From Ureaplasma sp. Hg2 (GTDB lineage Bacteria; Bacillota_I; Bacilli_A; Mycoplasmatales; Mycoplasmoidaceae): a stretch of DNA of 37,445 bases. Below are positions 19,175-28,688 of the stretch, one piece after another. The stretch covers positions 1 to 37,445 of the forward strand of contig JAACJW010000009.1 of NCBI GenBank assembly GCA_021378525.1, written 5' to 3'. Each line of letters starts with the position of its first letter. Position 1 is the first letter of the stretch. Made by a program: the position numbers and the translations under genes. Below the pieces are notes generated by a model that was not told the origin of the DNA, searched no databases, and was given only the letters and a program-made list of their open reading frames with translations.

Positions 19175-20470
19175 TTAATCCTCGAACTTAAATTCAATAT
19201 TGTATATTTTAATGTTGTCCTTAGCGACAGCGCCAGCTAATTTTAATTTCTTTTCACATTCAACGGTGCTCATTTTTTGATTAAAACGAATCAAATTATC
19301 TTGGGTTGTTAAAGGAATTTTATGACATCAATATTTCAAGAAATCACATTCAACATTTCAACCACCTTCATATAACTTGGTTATAACAACTTCTTTATTA
19401 TACTTTGTTTCAGGTTCGATATACTTAATCGTTTTTGGCTGATTTTTTGCTAGTTCCAATAATTCTTCTTCAATTTTCTTTTTTTCATTATAGAACATTG
19501 CGATTGATTCTGCTTTAAATTCTTCCACACCAATTTCATTTAAAGCTGAAATTTTTAAAACATCATGTTTCAAATATTTCTTTAATTTTTTATATTGTGC
19601 TTCTGAACCTTCAGCGTCTGTTTTATTAGCGACCACTAGAATTGGTTTGTTTGCTAACTGTTTACTATATTTTTTTAATTCGTCAACAATAACTTGATAA
19701 GATTTAACGATATCTTCACTATCAGTTTGATCAAGTGAAACTAAATGAATTAAAACCTTACATCGTTCGATGTGTTTTAGAAATTCATGGCCTAAACCAT
19801 GACCTTCTGAAGCGCCCTCGATTAATCCCGGAATATCGGCATAAACAATTCGTTGATTTTTATCATAAATTGTTCCTAAGATTGGGGTTAAAGTTGTGAA
19901 TTGATAAGCTGCTGTTTTAGGTTTAGCATTGCTTATTTTACTGATAAGCGTTGATTTACCTGCATTTGGCAAACCAACTAAACCGATGTCAGCTAGATAT
20001 TTAAGATCTAAACGAATAAATTTGTGTTCCCCTAAATCGCCTAACTCAAACATTTTTGGAGCGGTGTTATTACGACTCATGAAATGAGCGTTACCCCGAC
20101 CGCCACGGCCGCCGTTACAAATAATATATTCTTGTTGGTGCTTGGTAATATCAATGATTTCTTCATTGGTTTCATCATCAAAAACAATTGTTCCAATCGG
20201 AACTCTTAAATATTTGTTATCACTGGCATGACCATTACATTTTTTAATGCCGCCACGTTCGCCTTGTTTAACTTTAATATTTTTAGTGTATTGTAAATAT
20301 TGAAGTGATGTTTCGTTGTGATCGCCAACGATGATAATATCACCACCGCGTCCCCCGTTACCACCAGATGGGCCGCCTAGGGGCACATGGGTTTCACGTC
20401 TTCAAGAAACGATTCCGTCTCCGCCATCTCCGGCTTTTAATTCTAATGTGCATGTATCTATTAATTTCAT
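19175..20470 (-). CDS. obgE: Obg GTPase (ribosome-associated)
   Basis: The 431-aa GTPase acts in late 50S assembly and stress response. It has an N-terminal glycine-rich Obg fold (residues 1-158, with GGPSGGNGGRGGD and NGGRGGRGNAHF), then the G domain with G1 GLPNAGKST (about 166-174), DIPGLIEGASEGHGLGHEFL (G3) and VANKTDAE (G4), and a C-terminal OCT domain (TKLYEGGWNVECDFLKYW). TGA is Trp in VSWRRE at the N-terminus and twice in the OCT domain. The start overlaps the upstream membrane-gene stop as TAATG. Confidence 0.96.
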
Positions 20471-21156
20471 TATTCTTGTTCCTCTTCAATTTCAATATAT
20501 TCTATGTCGTCGACATATTTAGCTTTAATTTCTTTCACTTCATCTTTAATCTTTTTCACTTCAGCATCATCTTTTCGAATCGCTTCAAACAAAGCGTAAG
20601 AATTACTTGATCGTACTAGTCAACGGTTGGTTATTCAGTTGAAGGTCGCAAATCCCACTAAAAAGGAGATTGAGATTAACATCAAGCGAATGATAATCAC
20701 GAGTCACATTAAATTAGCGATATAAATTAATCCACTAACAACCAAGATAAAGAAACCAAACCAGGTTGACATAATAAACGGGAAGGTATCACCCTTAATT
20801 CAAGGGGTGATATAAGTAAATAAAATAAATACTAATAAACTTCCACCAAGCACCGCTAACATCGCAACATAAATAATTCACGATGTTTGGATAGAACCAG
20901 TATTGTTGTAACCAAATCCATCATTATCTTGTCCGTTGACATTTCCCCAACGCTTGCCATTGATAGGCACCAACATATTATCAGTGCTTAGATTAATTTC
21001 ACCGAGAAACAATCAGATTAAAAGCATTGGTAATAAGATAAAAAGGACGACAAAAAGAAACTTCGCGAAACCGTTCGATCGTGCGACAGTCGGAGATTTT
21101 TGCTGCTTGCTAAATTTACTGCTTGTAATAGATTTAGCGCTATGAAATTGACTCAT
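20470..21156 (-). CDS. Four-helix membrane protein at the head of the obg operon
   Basis: A 228-aa protein I do not recognise. A Ser/Lys-rich cytosolic N-terminus (about 30 residues) is followed by a first helix (FVVLFILLPMLLIWLFL), an outside loop with WGNVNGQDNDGFGYNN, then three more hydrophobic helices (IIYVAMLAVLGGSLLVFILF, WFGFFILVVSGLIYIANL, IIRLMLISISFLVGFATF) and a charged, acidic C-terminal tail (KKIKDEVKEIKAK to EEEQE) with coiled character. Six Trp are TGA. It starts just upstream of obg and overlaps it by TAATG, so it is the first gene of the operon. The RBS is weak (GGGCG). Confidence 0.75.
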
Positions 21157-21238
21157 AATATCACGCCCTTTTTTTAACTATATATTATTATAATATATTT
21201 TAGATAAATAATATGTTTTTATTTATTAACAAATAAAA

Positions 21239-21260
21239 AAATCAAGCAAGTGCCTGATTT
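21239..21260 (-). terminator. Terminator of the tRNA cluster
   Basis: AAATCAGGCA / TGCTTGATTT stem with one G-U type pair and a 2-base loop on the minus strand, followed by TTTTTTT. It lies 17 bases after tRNA-Gly. Confidence 0.7.
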
Positions 21261-21276
21261 AATTTAAGTTTTACAA

Positions 21277-21350
21277 TGGAGCGGGTGATGGGAATCGAAC
21301 CCACATAAATAGCTTGGAAGGCTATAATTCTACCACTGAACTACACCCGC
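21277..21350 (-). tRNA. tRNA-Gly (TCC)
   Basis: A cloverleaf of 74 bases with encoded CCA. The anticodon loop CTTCCAA gives TCC, the T arm is GGGTTCGATTC, and the acceptor is GCGGGTG paired with CACCCGC. Confidence 0.95.
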
Positions 21351-21353
21351 ACC

Positions 21354-21440
21354 TGGTGCTGGAAAAGGGACTTGAACCCTCACATTGTTGCCAATACAGG
21401 ATTTTAAGTCCTGTGCGTCTACCATTCCGCCATTCCAGCA
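21354..21440 (-). tRNA. tRNA-Leu (TAA)
   Basis: A class II tRNA of 87 bases with a long variable arm. Anticodon loop ACTTAAAA gives TAA, the T arm is GGGTTCAAGTC, and CCA is encoded. Confidence 0.95.
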
Positions 21441-21474
21441 TAAATATACAGTTATTACTGTATTTGATTTAAAT

Positions 21475-21550
21475 TGGTGCCCCATGAAGGATTCGAACCT
21501 TCGACCCCTTCATTAAAAGTGAAATGCTCTACCACTGAGCTAATGGAGCA
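21475..21550 (-). tRNA. tRNA-Lys (TTT)
   Basis: A cloverleaf of 76 bases. Anticodon loop CTTTTAA gives TTT, the T arm is GGTTCGAATCC, the acceptor is TGCTCCA/TGGGGCA, and CCA is encoded. Confidence 0.93.
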
Positions 21551-21595
21551 GAATAGACATATATTATGTCTTGTCTAATTATATTGTTTTTAAAA

Positions 21596-21670
21596 TGGCT
21601 GGCCTGGCAGGAATCGAACCTGCGCGTGGAAGAATCAAAATCTTCTGCCTTACCGCTTGGCTACAGGCCA
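21596..21670 (-). tRNA. tRNA-Gln (TTG)
   Basis: A cloverleaf of 75 bases. Anticodon loop ATTTTGAT gives TTG, acceptor TGGCCTG pairs with CAGGCCA, discriminator G, CCA encoded. Confidence 0.95.
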
Positions 21671-21675
21671 TCAAA

Positions 21676-21759
21676 TGGTGGACAGGGACGGATTCGAACC
21701 GCCGAAACTCTCGTGGCTGAGTTACAGTCAGCTGCGTTTGGCCACTTCGCTACCTGTCC
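21676..21759 (-). tRNA. tRNA-Tyr (GTA)
   Basis: A class II tRNA of 84 bases with a long variable arm. Anticodon loop CTGTAAC gives GTA, acceptor GGACAGG pairs with CCTGTCC, and CCA is encoded. First gene of the five-tRNA transcript. Confidence 0.95.
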
Positions 21760-21795
21760 GCAGCACTTATTAATAATAAAAATAAATGCTTAATA

Positions 21796-21824
21796 AGTAT
21801 ATATATATTACTAATGTTTGTCAA
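21796..21824 (-). promoter_or_regulatory. Promoter of the tRNA cluster
   Basis: Perfect -35 TTGACA (21824-21819), a 17-base spacer and -10 TATACT (21801-21796). The start would fall about 30 bases before tRNA-Tyr. This is the closest-to-consensus promoter in the window, in keeping with stable RNA synthesis. Confidence 0.85.
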
Positions 21825-21851
21825 TTTATTTTTTTATTTTTTTGTTAAAAA

Positions 21852-22331
21852 TTAATTATTAATTTCTAAAATCTTAATTTTATAAGGATTTTCAATTCCT
21901 TTTACTTCAATTTCTTCGCCAACGCTCTTATAAAGTAACGCTCGCGCTAACGGAGATACATTTGAAATTCGGTTTTCTTTAGGGTTGGTATCATTTGATC
22001 CAACGATTTCATATTCATATGTTTTTTTATCAGAAAAATCTTTAAATTTAACTTTATTACCAATTGATACTTGGTTTTCAATATTATCTTCTTTACTAAT
22101 GATTCGACATTTGTTTAAAATGTTATCAATTTCATTGATACGTGCTTCTAATTCACCTTGAGCTGCTTTAGCAGCATCATAGTCAGCGTTTTCAGACAAG
22201 TCGCCTTGTTCTCGCGCTTCTTGAATTTGAATAATAATTCCCGGTCGCTTTTCATCAATTAAAAAACGAATTTCTTTTTCTAATTTTTCTTTACCCTCTA
22301 CGGTAAGTAAAAAACTGTCTTGTTGTTTCAT
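21852..22331 (-). CDS. greA: Transcription elongation factor GreA
   Basis: Binds RNA polymerase and stimulates cleavage of backtracked RNA. The 159-aa product has the typical two domains. The N-terminal coiled coil (residues 1-75, TVEGKEKLEKEIRFL to ARINEIDNIL) carries the tip sequence REQGDLSENADYDAAKAAQGELE with the conserved acidic residues. The C-terminal FKBP-like domain has VSIGNKVKF, YEYEIVGSNDTNP, ISNVSPLARALLYKSVGEEIEV. Start by AGGTG 6 bases upstream. Monocistronic; divergent from the flavoprotein gene. Confidence 0.96.
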   Translation of the reverse strand: MKQQDSFLLTVEGKEKLEKEIRFLIDEKRPGIIIQIQEAREQGDLSENADYDAAKAAQGELEARINEIDNILNKCRIISKEDNIENQVSIGNKVKFKDFSDKKTYEYEIVGSNDTNPKENRISNVSPLARALLYKSVGEEIEVKGIENPYKIKILEINN

Positions 22332-22470
22332 GGATTCACCTTTTCCTATTATTTAACTTGTTTATTATATAGAAAAAAACAAGTTTTTTCATATAATTAG
22401 TAAAAAAAGTAAAAAAAAACGTTTTTCTTGCTTTAATCAATAGACTACTAAAATAAGGAGATGCAATATT

Positions 22471-23664
22471 ATGATCTATGATTTATTAATAATCGGAGCT
22501 GGCGCAAGCGGAGTTTATGCTGGAATCCAAAGTGAACAATTAAATGTTTTGATGTTGGATAGCAATCGTGAAATTCTACGGAAGTTTATGTTATCAGGTA
22601 ATGGTAAAGCTAATATTACAAATGATTTGGAAATCAAGGAAATGGTGACCAACTTTTTAGGTAACTATAAATTTTTGTATGGTGCCTTAAAACAATTTGG
22701 GCCAACCCAGATTATGGCCTTTTTAAAATCACATCGGATTGATTTCCATCATCAAGGAACACGGGTTCACCTTGATTGTACGAATGTTAACTTCGCAAAG
22801 AAGATGATGGATCTTTTAGCCTTAAACAAAAATTTAGTAATGCAGTTTGAAGAGCGTGTCCTTGATGTTAAAAAAACTGGCGATGTTTTTGACGTCCATA
22901 CTAATCAAGGCGACTATCAAGCACGACGGGTGATTCTAGCAGCGGGTGCTGTCAGTCATCCTGAAGTGGGCGCTTGTAATGATGGTTATGAAATTGCTAA
23001 AAGTCTTAATCATACAATTAGTCGAACGTTCCCAATGGGTTTAAGTTTAATGTTGCCACGAAGCAGCACTTTAACAACCTTGACAGGTATTAGCTTCAAA
23101 CAAGTTCGAGCGCAATTATATGACAATAAGAAAGTTGTCTATGATGAAACTAATGATTTATTGATTACGCACTATGGTTTAAGTGGGCCGTTGATGAAAC
23201 GACTTACAAGTTACATGAGTTATTATGGACCCCAAACAACAGCTGCAATTACGTTTATGCCAGAGGCTAAAGTAATTGAAGAATTAAAAAAATTTAAACA
23301 ACTTAAATATTGTTTTAAAGCATTGCCTAATAACTTCATCGCTTATATGTATCGTTGCTTAACGCTAAACGAAAATCAAGAAACGGCTAATCTAAAAAAA
23401 GAAGAACGTCAAAAGATCATTCATTTTTTATCACATTATGAAATTAATAAATATAAATTAATGGCAGCTAAAACTGCTATCAACACCGGTGGTGGCGTTA
23501 ACTTACGAGAAATTAATCCTAGTACAATGGAATCTAAAATAGTTAGCAACCTTTACATTATTGGAGAAGTAGCTGGGACTAGCGCTTTATCTGGTGGTTT
23601 TAATTTAACAGTTTGTTATTGTACCGCTTCAATCGCAATGCAAGCAATTTTATTAGCTCAATAA
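22471..23664 (+). CDS. BaiN/HI0933-family FAD-dependent oxidoreductase
   Basis: A 397-aa flavoprotein of the HI0933/YhiN/BaiN family, whose cellular substrates are poorly known. The N-terminal Rossmann motif is DLLIIGAGASGVYAGI, followed by LRKFMLSGNGKANITND, the family's K-x3-SG-x-G-KCN-type segment with Ala in place of Cys. RRVILAAGAVSHPEVGACNDGYEIAKSLNH and a C-terminal FAD-contact block (LYIIGEVAGTSALSGGFNLTVCYCTA) complete the fold. KTAINTGGGVNLREINPSTMES is the usual TAGGV region. Start by AAGGAG 11 bases upstream. It has no TGA codon. Monocistronic. Confidence 0.88.
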   Translation: MIYDLLIIGAGASGVYAGIQSEQLNVLMLDSNREILRKFMLSGNGKANITNDLEIKEMVTNFLGNYKFLYGALKQFGPTQIMAFLKSHRIDFHHQGTRVHLDCTNVNFAKKMMDLLALNKNLVMQFEERVLDVKKTGDVFDVHTNQGDYQARRVILAAGAVSHPEVGACNDGYEIAKSLNHTISRTFPMGLSLMLPRSSTLTTLTGISFKQVRAQLYDNKKVVYDETNDLLITHYGLSGPLMKRLTSYMSYYGPQTTAAITFMPEAKVIEELKKFKQLKYCFKALPNNFIAYMYRCLTLNENQETANLKKEERQKIIHFLSHYEINKYKLMAAKTAINTGGGVNLREINPSTMESKIVSNLYIIGEVAGTSALSGGFNLTVCYCTASIAMQAILLAQ

Positions 23665-23681
23665 ATATCATTAAGGTAATA

Positions 23682-23714
23682 AAAATATGACGCTTTAAAA
23701 AGTGTCATATTTTA
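23682..23714. terminator. Bidirectional terminator after the flavoprotein gene
   Basis: AAATATGACGCTTT / AAAGTGTCATATTT stem with an A-rich loop and flanking A/T tracts, shared with the converging hydrolase gene. Confidence 0.8.
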
Positions 23715-23716
23715 TT

Positions 23717-24781
23717 TTATAATTTTTTAAATTTTAACGGTGGTCGAACTTGATTTGAAACCATCGGTTTGTTCGGTTGGCGAACTTGATTTGAAACCAT
23801 TGGTCTGTTCGGTTGTCGCATTTGATTTGAACCCATTGGTTTATTAAGTGGCCGCTTATTCAAGCTAGGTCGAGCATTAGCTTTATTACCTCTTAACTCG
23901 TTTGTTGGTTTCATACTTGCTGGTATATTATTACGTAATTTTTCACTATATTCATTATAGCGATTTAAGTACATATTAATTTTGTGAGTGTAGTTAAAAA
24001 CATTTTCAACGTTAGGACTATGCCCTGCTAAGGGGACGATGCAAGATTCTGCACCTGGAATTTTATTAGTTAAATTTGTTTTTACATCATTAACTTTTAA
24101 TAAACCATCTGAATCACCAAAAATAAGTAATGTTGGTTTAGTAATTGCGTGATATGCATTTTCAAATAAATTAACTATTTCGCTATTGCTTAAGAAACTT
24201 AACGTTAAATCTAAAGCATCGTGACTTTTAATGTATCTTGACAAACCTAATCTTGCTGCAATTTTTCCATTAACTGTTTTTGCAAGCTTGTCATAGCCAT
24301 TAATTTTTAAACGTTGTAATTGCGCATAATTTTCATCTGAACCAGGAATGATGATTTGATGGATCTGATTTGCATCTTTAATAAAAGATTGATCAATCGG
24401 ACTAATAAAAATGTTGCAGCCAACTACTTCGGGAATTAATTGATTCACAAGAGCGGCAACTGCTGCGCCCATTCCGTGGCCCATTAAAATAACGTCTTTT
24501 AGTTCACGTCGGGTGATGAAGTTGGCAACGATATTTGCATAATGGACAATCGTTAGTTCATTCGGGTTATATCAAGGTGACCCAGCAACACCAGGATAGT
24601 TTAAGGTAAAATAATCGTACGAAAGACATTTCTCTGCAAAATTATCATGTTGGTGATAGTCTTCACCGAAATCTGGAAAGTAAAAAATTGGACCTTTGGG
24701 GTAGATTAAAGTATTAAAACGTCGTTCAGCGTATTGTGAATAAAATTCAATCCCTGAAATATCTATATCTAAGAAATTCAT
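23717..24781 (-). CDS. Alpha/beta-hydrolase-fold protein lacking the nucleophile serine
   Basis: A 354-aa protein. The fold is recognisable: IYFPDFGEDYHQHDNFAEK and LNYPGVAGSPW (oxyanion and NYPG-type loop), the nucleophile elbow VILMGHGMGAAVA (about residues 97-109), TLLIFGDSDGLL (Asp223/225) and IVPLAGHSPNVEN (His254). The elbow reads G-H-G-M-G, so the usual G-H-S-M-G serine is glycine at residue 103, while Asp and His remain. A basic, low-complexity tail from about residue 290 has three 12-residue repeats of PM-x-SNQ-x-RQPNK type. Start (MNFLDIDISG) by AAGGAG 7 bases upstream; an ATG eight codons earlier has none. One TGA Trp joins the two halves. It may be non-catalytic or use another nucleophile. 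Confidence 0.8.
23745..23846 (-). repeat. 36-bp tandem repeat in the hydrolase-like gene
   Basis: Units CGAACTTGATTTGAAACCAT... at 23745, 23781 and 23817 (the last diverged and partial), encoding 12-residue Pro/Asn/Gln/Arg repeats at the protein's C-terminus. Confidence 0.8.
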
Positions 24782-24946
24782 ATGTTGCTCCTTTATAAAA
24801 AACATCTTTATATTAATTATACATTAGTTAAGATTAAATAACGCGAGAAACCCACATAACTTTCATATCGCCTAATAATATTGCTTGAAATAAATTGTTA
24901 TGTTGTTCGATCGTCAATAAAACATTCTTACAACGACTTATTTGAT

Positions 24947-24985
24947 GTCATTCTTATCTAAATTTTTAAATTAGATAAGAATGAC
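24947..24985. repeat. Perfect 15-bp inverted repeat upstream of hrcA
   Basis: GTCATTCTTATCTAA, a 9-base loop, then TTAGATAAGAATGAC. No T-run follows on either strand, so it is not a usual terminator. It lies about 80 bases before the hrcA start, in the divergent region with the hydrolase gene, and is not a CIRCE sequence. Confidence 0.6.
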
Positions 24986-25066
24986 TATTTACTTTTAAAA
25001 AAGAAATAACTAACATTATAGCAATTATATTATATTATATATGTATAGACATAATAGGTGGTAGCA

Positions 25067-26068
25067 ATGGAAATTACAGATCGACAAAAAAAATTATTAA
25101 AAGTAATTATTGATGAATACACAATCTCAGCAATTCCGGTTGGTAGCAAGGTAATTAATGATAAATATTTTGAAGACCTTTCAAGCGCCACCATTCGAAA
25201 TGAAATGGCAACACTTGAAAAGGATGGTTTTTTAATTAAAACCCACACTTCAAGTGGCCGGGTACCAAGCACTACGGGTTATCAATATTATGAAAAAAAC
25301 ATCATGAAACCATACATTGATAAAAACATTAAAATGCAATTGACTGATATTTTAAGTAAACGCAATAATTCAATTGATGATGTTTTAAGCCAATCTGTTT
25401 CAATCATTAATGAACTAACAAATTTGCCAAGTGTCATCACCAGTGTTGTTGCTGATGATACTTTAAAGAAAATTGATTTAATTCAAATTGATGATGCTAC
25501 TGCTCTAGTTATTTTAATAACAAGTTCTGGGAATGTTAATAAAAATATCATCAAGATTAACAGCTGTAAACAAATTGATGATATTGCTATTTGCATCAAT
25601 ATTTTTAACGATCGTTTAATCGATACTCCGATTTCTGAAATCAAAGAAAAAGTTGATTCAATTAAAAACATCATTCATAGTAAGGTTAAAGAATACGAAT
25701 TTATTATTCATGAATTAGTAAATAAAATTTTTGATATTAACACAAAGGCAAAAACAAACGTTTCTGGCACTTCTAAAATAGTTGATTTACCAGAATTCTA
25801 TGATCATAAAAAATTAAAAAAAGTTTTAACACTTTTAGAAAGTACAACCATTTGACAGCAAATCGCCTACAACCGCGAAAAAACCGGTAAAACATTAATT
25901 ACTTTTGGAGAAGATATCGGGGTTGAAGACGTGGCCGTAGCAAGCACGACAATCAACCTAAAAAATAGCAAACACCAAGTGGCAATTGTTGGACCGACGC
26001 GAATGAATTATAGTCAAGTAAAGGGTTTACTAGATTTTCTAAAAGAAGAATTGGAAAAAGGTTTTTAA
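25067..26068 (+). CDS. hrcA: Heat-inducible transcription repressor HrcA
   Basis: HrcA represses chaperone genes by binding CIRCE operators. The 333-aa product has an N-terminal winged helix (ITDRQKKLLKVIIDEYTISAIPVGSKVI, LSSATIRNEMATLEKDGFLIKTHTSSGRVPSTTGYQYY), a middle GAF-like domain, and the C-terminal signature FGEDIGVEDVAVASTT and AIVGPTRMNYSQVKGLL. A TGA Trp at about residue 264 joins the parts. Start by AGGTGG 7 bases upstream, three codons inside a longer GTG frame. No CIRCE is visible upstream, so it is probably not autoregulated that way. First gene of hrcA-unknown-dxs. Confidence 0.95.
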
Positions 26069-26788
26069 ATGCAATGAAAAAAATTTAAGGCCTCTTTACG
26101 TTATATGCGCGCACCGATGGGAAAACAATATCGTTTAATAATGAATGAATTTAAAAAAGAAAATTATTATGTTTCTAAAAATCGTAAATTTAAAAACATT
26201 TACATTCACAACACGATTTATTTTTTCTTAATGTTAATTTCTGTTATCAACAATGAAATTCCTTTAGAACAGGATGAAAAGCCAAAGGAATTATTTAAAA
26301 ATTATAACAACACCGCTATACGCAACATTCTTATTGGTAGTATTATTTATTGTGATGTGAATGTTAATGGTAAAATTAGCCATCCTTATTTAAGAGAATT
26401 ATTACAGGAGTACGACTGTAACGAATATGATTTTATGTATTCTGATGACGCTGAAATAAATAGCATCCTAGATATCGATGCGAAATTAGCCAATTTTTAT
26501 TTTGAAACAATCGTTACCTTAATTCACTGTGACCTTGAAGATAAAAAAATATACTTGAAAAAATCGATTTTAGCATTTTTACAATTCAACACAATTAATC
26601 AAAGAACAAATAAAATTAAAGTAATCAATAAATATGATGATGTTGAAAAATATGAAAAAAATATTAAATTGATTGAATTACAAGTTTCGTATATGAAAAT
26701 CTTTACAAAGAGTTTAAAATCGTTATTGGGTAGCGACTTTAGTTATCTGATTGATTTTATCAATTATAAGAGTAGGAAGTTATATTAA
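26069..26788 (+). CDS. Unknown 239-aa protein between hrcA and dxs
   Basis: Starts with the ATG directly after the hrcA stop (TAAATG) and ends overlapping the dxs ATG (TAATG), so it is a coupled middle gene. The product is soluble-looking and rich in Lys, Asn, Tyr and Ile. The basic N-terminus reads MQWKKFKASLRYMRAPMGKQ, one stretch is moderately hydrophobic (YFFLMLISVI, about residues 51-60), and several Cys occur singly (CDVN, YDCNE, HCDLE), with no metal-site spacing. No domain is recognised. The neighbour genes suggest only cotranscription, not a function. Confidence 0.8.
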
Positions 26789-28653
26789 TGAAAGAAAAAA
26801 GTAGATACGAAAATGTTTTAGATACGGTTGATGGACCCAATGATTTAAAAGCTTTAAATTATGCCGAATTAAAACAACTATCAAATGAAGTACGAGATTT
26901 AATTAAAGCAACCGCTAAAACAAAAGCAATCCATTTATCAAGTAATCTTGGGATTGCAGATTTATCAATTGCTTTATTAAGAACCTTTGATTTAGAAAAC
27001 GATAAATTATTATATGATACCGGCCATCAAACATATGTTCATAAAATTTTAACCGGGCGTAAAGATCGCATTGGCACAATTCGTGAAACTGGTGGTTTAG
27101 CGGGTTTTCAAGACATGGATGAATCCTCATATGATCATTATAGTCCGGGCCACTCGGGCAATATCCTATCAGTCCTTCAAGGGTTATATGCTAAGGATAG
27201 TCTAACTAATAAAGTTGCCAATAAACAACAATTTATTAATGATCATTACCATGTCGCTGTGATTGGCGATGGTGCTCTAGCGAACGGGATGGCTTTTGAG
27301 GCACTTAATGATATTTCCTACAAGAAGGATCCATTAATCATTGTCATCAATGACAATAAAATGAGCATCATCGAATCAGTTGGGGTGATTTCAAAAATTA
27401 TTAGTGACATTAAAATGGGCTCATTATTTTATCGAACTGAAAAATTTGTTCGAAAAGCTTTCCATTTTAATGATGATTATTATCGAATCTACCGTTTCTT
27501 CAATCGCTTCGAACGTATCTTTACTGGTGAGAATATTTTTAAGAATTTAGGCTTTCAATATGTCGGTCCAATTGATGGCCACAATATTGAGAAATTAGAG
27601 AAAGCATTGTCAAAGGCAAAGTGATATAGCAAACAAGGGCCGGTTATCGTTCATGTAAAAACAGTTAAAGGCAAAGGCCACCAAAATGCTGAAAACGATC
27701 GTTTAGGTGCTTACCATTCAAGTGGGCCTAGTAAAAAATCTAACGTTAATTTTAGTGAAACAAGTGCAAAGACACTGCTAAAATTAGTTGAAAATAACAC
27801 TGCTATTCGAATTCTTAACCCCGCGATGACAGCCGGTACTTTTTGTAGTACTCTATTAAATGAACACCCAGACATTTATCAGGATACCGGTATTAGTGAA
27901 GAACACACATTAAGCAAAGCCAGCGGTATGGCGTTAGCTAAATTAAAACCTTATACGATTTATTACTCAACCTTTTTACAACGTTGTTATGATCAAATAT
28001 TGCACGATGTTGCGCGGTTTAAATTAAACCTTACCATCTTGATTGATCGGGCTGATTTAAGTGGCGGTGACGGACCAAGCCATCACGGCATTTATGATGT
28101 TGGCTTTTTGAAATCAATTCCTAATATCACAATCACCACGCCGCGGACTAAATGACAGCTAGAACAATTAATTAATATTAGTGAAGACTTCCAAGGCATA
28201 ATGGCAATTCGTTATCCAAAAGCGAGTTTCACTGAAGCGATTGAACAAATTGGAAAATATCATATTGATGATAGCAATCGTCAATGAGAACATTTATTAA
28301 GTGACAAATCTAATAAACGAGTCATCATTAGTTACGGACCTTATTGTGACGTCATTTATCAAGCCTTAGTAAATAAGGAAAAATGTGATTTAATTAATGC
28401 GATTTATATCACAAATTATGATCTTATCCAATTACATGATATTTTCAAACAGTATGATACGATTATTATTTATGAAAGAATTCATGGTGGGTTAGGTTTG
28501 GCACACGACTTATATCGTTTTGCACAACGCAATAAATATCACGGCAACATCTTAGAATGCCACTATGATGGCTTTGTCGGCAATGGGGCAACCAAAGACT
28601 TAGACATTGAAAATCAAATGGATGTAAGCGATCTAATTAAACTAATAAAATAA
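26788..28653 (+). CDS. dxs: 1-deoxy-D-xylulose-5-phosphate synthase
   Basis: Condenses pyruvate and glyceraldehyde-3-phosphate to DXP, using thiamine diphosphate, for the MEP isoprenoid route (DXP also feeds thiamine and pyridoxal). The 621-aa length matches DXS. Visible: AIHLSSNLG (His49), YDTGHQTYVHKILTGRKDR, GDGALANGMAFEALN with INDNKMSI (thiamine-phosphate site), GPIDGHNIEKLEKAL, KGKGHQNAEND, the catalytic-Glu motif TGISEEH (Glu371), STFLQRCYDQILHDV, and DRADLSGGDGPSHHGIYD. These separate DXS from transketolase. Several Trp are TGA. No other MEP gene lies in the window. Confidence 0.92.
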
Positions 28654-28688
28654 CTCCATCATCATTAACTGATGCGGAGTTATTTTTT
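28649..28688. terminator. Bidirectional terminator between dxs and the ezrA-like gene
   Basis: AATAACTCC / GGAGTTATT stem with an 18-base loop containing ATCA/TGAT, then T6 on the plus side. It overlaps both stop codons. Confidence 0.8.

Noticed and set aside
26788-28653. Transketolase
   Set aside because: Length about 620, GPIDGH, the GISEEH motif and the RADLSGGDGPSHHG block are those of DXS.
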